A stretch of 37,536 nucleotides of DNA from the NCBI GenBank assembly GCA_017478245.1, contig JAFVDW010000032.1:1-37536 (forward strand), in the 5' to 3' direction. This document shows positions 26,187 to 35,100 of this stretch, one piece after another (within the stretch, counting starts at the first letter, position 1; each line of letters starts with the position of its first letter). The notes under the pieces were generated by a model. It made no database searches, was not told the DNA's origin, and saw only the letters and a program-made list of their open reading frames with translations. The position numbers and the translations under genes are program-made. This stretch comes from Lachnospiraceae bacterium. GTDB taxonomy: Bacteria > Bacillota > Clostridia > Lachnospirales > Lachnospiraceae.

Positions 26187-27227
26187 GTGATAAGGAAAAA
26201 TAGGGCTGAGAAGCCACAGAGTATACACAAAGCGGGGCTTTCCGGAGGGATATTGCTCACAGAAAGCTTGCTGATAGGATGGATGCTTGTTATATGGCTG
26301 GCTGAAGCGGCGCACTTATGTGCGCTTGTTTTCGGTTGGTCTTTTTCTATGTGCGAAAAGCTGTTTATAGGGGAGATGTCGGTTTTTCTGGCGGCGGTGG
26401 TCGTGCTGCTTCTGGTAAAAAGACATCAGGAGCACAAAAGTGTCAGCAGACGTAAGGAAAGAGAAAAAGTGAAGGCGCACAGGAAAATGGGGGACAGACA
26501 AAAGGGGATAGCGCAACAAGTGATGGGATTTCTGTTTGCGGTTCTTGTACTGTTGCAAATCATCCTGCTGCTGATGGAGCGGAAAAGCTATATGGTGGGT
26601 GATGCCACCACAGAAACGGTGAATACCATATTGTCCACAGATACCATTTATCAGATGAATCCTTTCACCGGACGGGCTTATACGGAGGGGATTCCACTGA
26701 GACTGCGCATTCTGTGTCTGCCCACGCTCTATGCGTTTTTGTGTGACATTTTCAAGATACCGGCATACTTGATGACATGGACCATTGCGCCGATGATTAC
26801 GCTGCTTTTGGGGTATGTGGCATTTGATATGGTGGGACAAGCGCTCCTTGTAAAGGAGAAGCGCAGACTGTTTCTGCTGTTGGTGGCGGTGGTGCTTACC
26901 GTAGGCAACTATGCGGTGGGCATGGACGGTTTCGGCGCGCAGTATGCCGGTGGGAGCGGAACGACGATTCGTGCGCTCATCCTGCTTCCCTGTGCGCTTG
27001 CTGCCATGCTGCGACGCAAGTGGTGGATGGCGGGGATGTGTGTTGTGACGGAAGGTTGTCTGGTATGGACCTTGTACGGTATGGGGATGTGTCTGATGTT
27101 GGCAGTGGGGATGCTCTGTGTACAAGCTGCCACAGAGGGTGTACGGCGTTGGAAGCGGAAGTCATGGCAGAAAAGTGATGACGGCTCCACAAGACAATCC
27201 GACTTGCGAAAGGAGGATAAAGCATGA
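26187..27227 (+). CDS. Multi-pass membrane protein, DUF6077-like, N-terminal half of a possible split GT-C enzyme
   Basis: This is a 346-residue protein. The start is GTG at 26187, two bases after the glycosyltransferase stop, with AGAGGA upstream. An open frame back to 26046 overlaps that gene and is rejected. About eight hydrophobic segments occur (for example ESLLIGWMLVIWLAEAAHL, FLAAVVVLLLVKR, LFAVLVLLQIILLLM, FLLLVAVVLTVGNYAVG). A loop after the third has DATTETVNTILSTDTIYQMN, then PFTGRAY, a pattern I associate with the DUF6077 family of GT-C-like membrane proteins, which have a catalytic acidic residue in such a loop. Its C-terminus is a charged linker (RRWKRKSWQKSDDGSTRQ). It overlaps the next gene by four bases. 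I infer an undecaprenyl-linked sugar transfer role from the upstream GtrB, but no catalytic residue is proven. A plain transporter is the alternative. Confidence 0.7.
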   Translation: MIRKNRAEKPQSIHKAGLSGGILLTESLLIGWMLVIWLAEAAHLCALVFGWSFSMCEKLFIGEMSVFLAAVVVLLLVKRHQEHKSVSRRKEREKVKAHRKMGDRQKGIAQQVMGFLFAVLVLLQIILLLMERKSYMVGDATTETVNTILSTDTIYQMNPFTGRAYTEGIPLRLRILCLPTLYAFLCDIFKIPAYLMTWTIAPMITLLLGYVAFDMVGQALLVKEKRRLFLLLVAVVLTVGNYAVGMDGFGAQYAGGSGTTIRALILLPCALAAMLRRKWWMAGMCVVTEGCLVWTLYGMGMCLMLAVGMLCVQAATEGVRRWKRKSWQKSDDGSTRQSDLRKEDKA

Positions 27228-28084
27228 GCGGGCTGATGGCTGATGGATGGGCAGGGTGGCTGGCATGGAATGCCAATGGCAAGTTTATGGCGCTTTTTCT
27301 GGCGGTGCTGCTTTTTTTGTGGTTTGGCGATGCCAGGCGGCGACAGGGAAAGGCGGGGTGGATGCTAAGTTATACCACAGTGTTTGCTGCGTTTTGCATT
27401 TTTCCGCCCACGGCGGCAGTTCTGTTGCGGTATCAGACAGGATTTTATCATTATGAATGGCTGTGGAGTCTAGTGCCGGTCACGGTGCTGCTGGCTTACG
27501 GAGGCACATTGCTGTCAGACACCTATATCAGGGACGGTGTTCGGGGTACCGCACGGGAAAAATGGCGCAGTGCGGGCTTGCTTGTCCTGCTGGCGGCAGT
27601 ACTGCTTTTGAGCGGTGGTCTGGGGCAGAGCGTGGAGGGTGTAGAGATAACGGCGCAGCGCACAGCAGATGTGGCGGATATTCTGGATGAATTAAAAAAG
27701 GAACAACAGGACGCTGGGGAAATCTGTCTATGGGCCCCCAGGGATATTCTGCAATATACCAGGGCTGTGGACGGAGATATTACGTTGCTCTATGGGCGCA
27801 ACATGTGGGATCGCTACTTGGACGGCTATACTTATGATACCTATGATGAGACGGAGAAAGGGCTGTTTCTCTGGATGGAACGGCTGGCGGGACAGCCTTC
27901 ATCAGAGGACATAGGCACATGGAATGTGCGGGAGGCGGTGTCGCTGGCGCAGGACAAAGGAGCCAACACAGTGTTGCTTCCGGTTGCGCTTCCGGAGGAG
28001 GAGCTTATTGCGTTGGAGAAGGAATTGGGGCAGCAGGCACGGAAGATAGACGAATACTACCTGCTCGTCCTGACAGAACGATAA
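27224..28084 (+). CDS. Membrane protein with C-terminal soluble domain, partner of the preceding gene
   Basis: This is a 286-residue protein. It starts with ATG at 27224 inside an ATGA overlap with the previous stop, behind a strong AAAGGAGG. There are about four membrane segments (FMALFLAVLLFLWFG, TTVFAAFCIFPPTAAVLL, WLWSLVPVTVLLAYGGTLL, GLLVLLAAVLLLSGGLG). An extracellular domain of about 140 residues follows (ADVADILDELKKEQ to the end), with CLWAPRDILQYTRAVDG and LLYGRNMWDRYLDGYTYDTY. The last region looks like the end of longer DUF6077/GT-C proteins. The total of 346 plus 286 residues matches a single long GT-C-type membrane protein that is split in two here. The family assignment is uncertain. 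The next 294 bases (28085-28378) contain no gene apart from the palindrome described below. Confidence 0.65.
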   Translation: MSGLMADGWAGWLAWNANGKFMALFLAVLLFLWFGDARRRQGKAGWMLSYTTVFAAFCIFPPTAAVLLRYQTGFYHYEWLWSLVPVTVLLAYGGTLLSDTYIRDGVRGTAREKWRSAGLLVLLAAVLLLSGGLGQSVEGVEITAQRTADVADILDELKKEQQDAGEICLWAPRDILQYTRAVDGDITLLYGRNMWDRYLDGYTYDTYDETEKGLFLWMERLAGQPSSEDIGTWNVREAVSLAQDKGANTVLLPVALPEEELIALEKELGQQARKIDEYYLLVLTER

Positions 28085-28162
28085 GTCACTTTGAAGGCAT
28101 GATGATATGAGATAATAATAAACAATGTAGGTAATTGCGAAGCTTAAGTTTTGATTACTGCC

Positions 28163-28318
28163 GATTGTGCATCTTATACAATCCCACCGCAGGCACGCTC
28201 GCGCTACATGAAATCAGTAGTGGTACTAAGGCGCCTAGCGCTTTAGCGCTATGGTACAGCGCCTAAGGACCAACGGATTTCAAGTACCTGCTTGCGGAAT
28301 TGTACAAACTGCATAATC
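28163..28318. repeat. 156-bp imperfect palindrome (MITE-like or large hairpin)
   Basis: The left end GATTGTGCATCTTATACAAT (28163-28182) matches, in inverse orientation, the right end ATTGTACAAACTGCATAATC (28299-28318) at 16 of 20 positions. Going inward the arms continue: GCAGG/CCTGC, TGAAATC/GATTTCA and CTAAGGCGC/GCGCCTAAG. At the centre is a 16-base near-palindrome TAGCGCTTTAGCGCTA. The left arm carries about 12 extra bases (GCTCGCGCTACA). No clear target-site duplication flanks it. Symmetry over the whole length, with no coding capacity, suggests a MITE or a very large RNA hairpin that could end the upstream membrane-protein unit. It contains a near-consensus -10-like CATAAT (28312-28317) near its right end. 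Confidence 0.8.
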
Positions 28319-28378
28319 TAATTAATGAAAACAGGAGTTTCGCAAATGTCTAAATAGTCAATGAATATGGAGGGGAAT

Positions 28379-29035
28379 ATGATACCAAAGATATGGACAG
28401 GCATTGCCATGATGATTTTACTTGGAAGCACAGCAATGAATGGGACGGAACAATATGAGTACGATGAATTGAACCGGCTCACAAAAATCATTTACCAGGA
28501 TGACAGCTATGTACAGTATGAATATGACGCCAACGGTAACATCACACATGTAGAAGTGCATGATGCGTCGGAGAAGCAAGAGACAGAAAAAGAGAAGCCG
28601 GAAGAGCACTCCGGAGGCACGGAAGAAAAAGAGAAGCCGGAAGAGCACTCCGGCGGCACGCAAGAAAAAGAGAAGCCGGAAGAGCACTCCGGAGGCACGC
28701 AAGAAAAAGAGAAGCCGGAAGAGCACTCCGGTGACACAGAAGAAAAAGAGAAGCCGGAAGAGCACTCCGGTGGCACGCAAGAGAAAGAGAAGCCGGAAGA
28801 GCACTCTGGTGGCACGCAAGAAAAAGAGAAGCCAGGGGAGCACTCCGGTGACACAGAAGAAAAAGAGGAGCCGAAAGAGCACTCCGGTGACACACAAGAT
28901 GAGGGAAACACGGAGGATGACTCCCAAAGAGGAACGAACAAATCTTTTTTTGATACTGTGAAAAGTATCATTACGAGTGTTGTAAACACAGTGATAGGCT
29001 GGGTAAAATCCTTATTGGGATTTTGGAGACGGTAA
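28379..29035 (+). CDS. Small secreted protein: single RHS/YD repeat, charged tandem repeats, amphipathic C-terminus
   Basis: This is a 218-residue protein. The ATG at 28379 follows GGAGGGG at good spacing; an upstream in-frame ATG at 28361 would add six residues. Residues 1-22 (MIPKIWTGIAMMILLGSTAM) form a signal peptide or membrane anchor. Next comes one complete RHS/YD repeat: YEYDELNRLTKIIYQ, then YEYDANGNITHV. Residues about 72-175 are eight tandem copies of a 13-residue unit (EKPEEHSGGTQEK). The C-terminus is a helix that alternates hydrophobic residues with Lys, Asn and Thr (SFFDTVKSIITSVVNTVIGW and KSLLGFWRR), amphipathic and rich in aromatic residues. No cell-wall sorting motif is present. 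No known family covers the full length. It lies 87 bases upstream of a giant surface protein; YD repeats are hallmarks of RHS toxin systems, so a common system is possible but unproven. Confidence 0.72.
   Translation: MIPKIWTGIAMMILLGSTAMNGTEQYEYDELNRLTKIIYQDDSYVQYEYDANGNITHVEVHDASEKQETEKEKPEEHSGGTEEKEKPEEHSGGTQEKEKPEEHSGGTQEKEKPEEHSGDTEEKEKPEEHSGGTQEKEKPEEHSGGTQEKEKPGEHSGDTEEKEEPKEHSGDTQDEGNTEDDSQRGTNKSFFDTVKSIITSVVNTVIGWVKSLLGFWRR
28592..28903 (+). repeat. Eight tandem copies of a 39-bp unit in the YD-repeat gene
   Basis: The unit begins GAGAAGCCGGAAGAGCACTC and is 39 bases long, encoding EKPEEHSGGTQEK or close variants (GGTEEK, GDTEEK). The last two copies diverge (EKPGEHSGDTEEK, EEPKEHSGDTQDE). 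The unit length is a multiple of three, so loss or gain of copies keeps the frame. The repeat makes all other frames look open, which explains several spurious ORFs on both strands. Confidence 0.95.
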
Positions 29036-29089
29036 TAGAGGAGCTTCATAAACGCCTATAAAATACAGGAAGATAAGGAGAAACATAGT

Positions 29090-29103
29090 CTGCCATATGG
29101 CAG
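29090..29103. promoter_or_regulatory. Perfect 14-bp palindrome upstream of the giant gene
   Basis: CTGCCATATGGCAG is a perfect palindrome 19 bases upstream of the start codon and just before the ribosome site GAGGGAGAAA. The position would allow it to act as an operator or mRNA hairpin near the start. Upstream, TATAAAAT (29057-29064) is -10-like without a clear -35. The role is unknown. Confidence 0.4.
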
Positions 29104-29122
29104 GCAGTGTGTGAGGGAGAAA

Positions 29123-32100
29123 ATGAATCACAAAAAAATACATATGGCGATTGGTAAAAGAAGTGTGGCATGCTTGCTTGCGGTGGTGCTTGCCACCACA
29201 GGCAGTCTTTCGGAGCTGTCCACAGTACAGGCGGCGGGGAATGAAACTATCCCAACGCAGGAGATAGAGATATTCAGTGCAGTGTCCGACAATGACGTAA
29301 TGCTTGCGGCAAATGTCTCGAACCCGATGGAGGTGACCATAGACGAGACACTGACGGAAGATAGGATGATAGACGAACTGATTATCCGGGAGGGTACACT
29401 GGATTTGAACGGCTACACGCTTACCGTGTTGGGTGACATACATATGATGGGCGGTACGCTTGATTTGCATCAGGGAAGTGTGATCTGTGGCGGCAATCTG
29501 TTGCAACCGGGCGGAACCATCAGCATAGAGGGCGGTTTATTACAGATTGAGGGAGACTATCGCCTTTGCTCCGAGGAATATGATGCGGATGCCCATCAGT
29601 ACGGCAGTGGTGACGGCGTCCTCCTTATGTTGGAGGAAGAGAGCACAGTGCTTGTAAAGGGAAGCTTTACCAATACAACGAGTGTAGACCACCGACAGAA
29701 ATTGGAGATGGGAACGTTTCAGGTGCAGGGAGATTTCTTTGTGGACTGCGCCTATTCAGCGTATGCTTTTACAACAAGCTATAATTTAGAGGTGGTACTT
29801 GGCGGTCAGGGGCAGCAGACCATATCCTTTGCACATAATGAAACATACGATTCCTATCTTTACGATATAACGTTCCAAGGGGGAGAGCATCAGAGGATCA
29901 CTCTTGGAGAAAATGTGTATGTGACAGGCGAGATAGAAGATAACGGTTGTGAAAAGGCGGGATATCTTCTGTGTGGGAATAACTGTTATTTTGTCAATCC
30001 CTATTACGGAGACCTTTATTTTGTGAAAGACAGTAATGTCAGAGGAACCATATATGGTAATGTACTGTTTTCGGAGGTTTTTTGGATAAGTGAGGTGGAG
30101 ATTCACGGGGATTTGACGAGTGTCGGTGCACATCATCAGATTTATTTGAGTGGAGGAAAGCTGTCCGTCTACGGCAATCTGACGCTGGATGGCGCCGAGG
30201 AGTCGGGGGGAATCGCCACAGGCTATCCCGGATATATATATGTGCAGGGAGATGTTTACTGCGGGGAGCATGAGCCGATTTATTTACATAATGGAAACCT
30301 TTGGGTGGATGGAAATCTGACCGTAAGTAAGAGAATAAATACAGAATGTACGCTTATTTTGGGCGGTGAGGAAAAACAGACCGTCACATCAGGGGACGGT
30401 ATCTGTGTGCGTACCCTTGAGCTGCGCAATCATAGTGAAGAGGGCGTATACTGTGCGGAAACCATCGTGTGTGATACCCTGATTCAAAATGGATGTAGGC
30501 TACAGTTCGGTGATTTTGAAAGCGTAAGCGGTTGGACACTGGCAGAGGACGAGGTGTATGAGGGGGATCTGGTGTTGGGCGAGGGCACGCTGAAATTAAA
30601 TGGGCATACACTGACCGTGACAGGTGACTTGATTCATATGGGGGGAGAGCTGCTTGTGGATGGCGGCAGCCTGTTGGTACAGGGTGATTATTGTCTTGCC
30701 ACCGCCAGTGAACAGGAAGGGGAACGGCTCTATGGACTGGGTGACGGTGTGCTCATGATGGTGGATGAGCAGGATTATGTGTCTGTAGGTGGCAATTTTC
30801 TGCTAAATTGTGCCAGAAATCAGGGCAGCCTATGGGCAGGTACCTTGGAGGTACAGGGGGACCTGCGCAATGAAAGTTCTTTTTATGCGCTCGGTTTCTT
30901 TATCGGTGACTCCTTTACCTTGAGATTTACCGGTACAGGACAACAGACAGTAGATGGCAGAGCATACCCTCTTGCCATGACAAATGTAGAATTTGCCAAT
31001 GAGAGCGAAGAGGGAATCCGGGTGGGTGGCAATGTGTCGGTCAGTGGACGGATTGAGGACAATGGGTGCCCCAAAAGCGGTTCCCTTGAAATTACGAAGA
31101 CAGCAGTCTTTGCGAGCGGAACCTACACCGGAGATATTTATAGTCAGCAAAAGAGAAGCTTTGAGGAACCGCTTGTTATTCGTGGAACTGCGACATTTGA
31201 TGCAGATGTGACCATCAACAGTGATTTGACGGTCTATGGCAATATGACAGTGGCACGCTCCAAAACACTGGAGCTTTCATCAGCCCGCCTGAGTATATAT
31301 GGTGACCTGATTGGTGATTTATACGCCAAAATGCGTGTAAGCGGGACATCTCCTTATGTATGCGTGGATGGTAATCTGGACTGGCAAGGCAGCTTATATG
31401 CGAGTACACCGGTAACCGTAGAAACACACTCGGATATACGGTTTACAGATACTGCCATCACAGACGCCAATATCACCTTCCTTCTGAGTGGTGATGAAAA
31501 ACAGTGCTTTTATGTGCCAAAGTATTCACGGATTGCCCGGTTGGAACTGCAAAATAGCAGCGAAGAGGGCGTCTGGTGTGAGAACCCCGTAGAAATTTAC
31601 GCGCTCGTGCAAAATGATACCCCTTTTTGGTACGGTGATACCCTTGCCGTGGCAGGTTGGAGGCTGGAAGCCGATCAGGTGTATGAGGGCGACCTTATTC
31701 TGGCGGCAGATACACTGGATTTGAACGGACATACACTGACAGTGCAGGGAAATCTGATACAGTTGGGCGGTGTTGTCTCTGCCAATGGGGGCAAGCTGCT
31801 CATTGCGGGGGACTATTTGGTGTCAGCCCAGTCCTCGGATACAGCAAATGAGAATCAGCGCAAAAGCTTTGGAACCATATCCATGCGTAATGATGCGGAT
31901 TACGTTTTGGTGGAGGGAAATTTTGTGATGGACTCCGACGCTTCACAGGAGGGAGTGCTTTTCGGCGGTGTGCTGGAGGTGAAAGGAGACTTCACATGGA
32001 CGCAGGCGAATGCGTTTAGAATAAGTGCTTCCCACAAAATACGCTTAAGCGGTACAGACAAGCAGCTTGTGTCTGTGGCGGATGGTGTCACCCTGGGAAC

Positions 32101-35100
32101 AGTGGAGTTGGATAACCACAGTGAGGAAGGGGTATATTGTGCACAGATATTCAAACGTGCGGCGTTGCTTCGTAATGGTTGCAGATTGCGCTATGCAGGA
32201 ATGGAGGGAGAGTTCGGCTGGACGCTTACGGAGGATTATGAGGTTGAGGGTGATTTTGTATTGTTGGATGACACCCTTGATTTAAACGGACATTGCATGA
32301 GCGTGCAGGGAGATTTGATTCAGATTGCCGGTGAGGTTCGGATGAATGGCGGCAGTCTGAAGGTACAGGGAAACTACCGACAGCAGGCAAGAATCGGTAC
32401 GGGAGAGGAAGCCCGGTATGAAGCCGGCGCCGGAAAGCTTCGGATGCAGAAGGGGGAAGACAGGGTATCGATCGGGGGAGATTACATCCTCCAGACCAGC
32501 GAGGAGGTGGGAACCTTCAGTGCCGGAACATTGGAGATTGGCGGCGATTTGATACAGCTTGGCACCAACACCCTTTCTGCGTCCGTCGGTCATACCCTGT
32601 CCTTCGCAGGAAGCGGCAGGCATACTGTCACGGCAGCATATATGCCTACGGTGGGCAATCTGACCATTGCATCTTCGGAAGAGGAACCCTTCGTGCTGAA
32701 CAGCCCGCTTACCGCCTTGGGCATAGTGACTGTGGGAGACAGAGAGATTGACGGAACAGGAACGCTACGAATCAGTGCCGTAGAGCAGCTTACGCAACGA
32801 AGCTGGGACGGAAACCTTACACTGACAGAGAGCAGCAGACTTTCCTGTGACTTAAATGTGGGTGGCAAGCTGACAAACAGCGGTAGACTGTACACCAATG
32901 ACCACATGATTCGCGCCGGCGCCATAGAAGTTAAGAATGATTTTTACCTGGAAAACGGCAAGGTATGGTGTGACGGTGATTTCCGCGTGGATTCATACGG
33001 TAAATTGTATATGCAGCAGCCCTTTGGCAGAATCGTTGTGGGCAAGGATTTTTATATGGCATCCCGCTATTCCCATAGCGGCTGCCTGACGGACGGATTT
33101 TTGGAAATTCGGGGAGATTTTACGCAGAATAGCTCCGCCAACTTTATTGCCAGTGAGAATCATACCACCATCCTGAGCAAGAATCCCTTAAGGGAAGGTG
33201 GTAATTATGTTCAGACGGTTTATTTTGCCTATGGTGGAAGTGCAGCCTCCAAGGTAAGATTTAATAAGCTGGTGTTGAAAAAATCTCTGGAAGGATACCA
33301 TTTTAAGAATACTCTGGAATACCTATACAACGAACTGGTGATTGATGAGGAGGAGAAGCTGCCCACGGCAATCGGCACATTAACCGCCACAGAGGTCACA
33401 GCCGCAAGCATCACCCTCTCCTACACAGAGGCGGAAGCGGTGATGGATGTGGCGGGCTATGTGATTTGCCGGAATGGTGTGCAGATAGGAGCGACCAAGG
33501 AGCTCGTCTATGTGGATACCGGACTGACGCCCGAGACAGGCTACACCTATCAGGTGTATGCTCTGGACAAGGTGGGAAATACCGCAGCGGAATCTCCCCT
33601 TCTTTCGGTACAGACCATTGCTGATACAGTGGCGCCCGCACAGCCACAGCCACCCACAGTCACTGCGCTCACAGGTGCGTCCATAGAGCTGAAGTGGACG
33701 GTGCCCTTTGATGAAACAGGTGTGGCGGGATACCGTGTGTATCGAAACGACGAACTGTTGGCGGAGTCTCTGACCGCCAATGTCTATAAAGATACAGGGC
33801 TTGCCCTTGAGAAAACCTATGCGTATACATTGGAGGCGTATGACCATTACGGCAATGTCTCTGTGAAAAGTGAGGCTCTACAGGTGAAGACACAGGCTCC
33901 TCATATCAGTAGTGTGAAGCCGGCGGATGGTAGCGCTTTTGCCACCAATCCAACCTTATATGTATATTATGCAGACCGTGGCAGCAATGCCAGACAGACA
34001 CTCAAGATAGAATATCAGACCACCGAGGGGGAATGGCAGCTTGTAACGGAAGAGAATGTGAGATGGAAGGTCATTGAGGCGCGGGTTTCTTATGTGTGGA
34101 GCCTGAAAAACTTTACCGGGGAGCGACAGGTTCCGGTACGCTATACCCTCAGTGATGCCGATGGCTTCCAGGATGTATGGGAAGTCACCTATCGCATCGA
34201 CAAGGAGGCACCCGAACAGGTACAAGGGCTTTCTGCGCCGCATCCCGGTCGTACCATAGCGCTTACATGGGAGCCGTCAGAAAGTGACGATTGTGTCAAA
34301 TATATAGTTTACCGACGAAAGACTCAGAGTGAAAACTGGACAAAGCTTGCTTTCGTCACCGGCAGGGACAACACCGGTTATATAGATAAAACAGGTGTGG
34401 TGGGTGATACCTACGAGTATGCGGTAGCCGCGGTGGATGACCTGGATAATGTGAGCGTTTTGTCGGACTACATTACCGTCCAGGTGTTGGAGGACGCCGA
34501 AGCTCCCATTGTGGACAGTCTGACTCCCGCAGGTGGAAAACTCTACATACCGCCTACGCTCACTGCCCATGCCACGGACAATTTTGCGGTGGAAAAGATA
34601 TCATTTGCATACCGCAGACAGGGGGAAGAAGCCTGGTTGCCCCTGGCTGCTGTGACTACGCAAGATGGCAGTGCAAGCTATATGTGGGATACCGCAGCCC
34701 TGCCTGATGGTGCATACGAGATAGGTGCCTGGGCGATAGATTCCAGCGGCAATATCAGTGAGGCGGAGTATATAGCGACCTTTACAGTATATAATACAGG
34801 CATGGAGCCGGTATTGGAAGAGAACCTTACATTGACGCACGACGCGGAGGTAGACGACCTGACGGTGCTGTCAGGAATGCTAGATTTGCGTGGACATACC
34901 CTGACGGTACATGGAACTCTGCTGCAAACAGGTGGCTATATAGACTTAAAAGGTGGAAAACTGATTGTAGAAGGGGATTATCAGCTACAGTCCGCCGGAA
35001 GTCTTATCATGACGTACCAGACGGATGAAGTGTTTATCGGCGGAGATTGGCTGCTTCATCTGAATTCGGGCGGTCAGGTGGTCTTAACACGCGGCGTATT

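Noticed and set aside
28592-28903. CRISPR-like array
   Set aside because: The units are contiguous with no unique spacers and are in frame with a protein; no cas genes nearby.
28418-29049. Several long ORFs on both strands over the tandem repeats
   Set aside because: The 39-bp unit is free of stops in several frames; the alternative products are low-complexity Leu/Ser or Arg/Lys repeats with no ribosome site. Only the + frame from 28379 has a signal peptide and unique ends.
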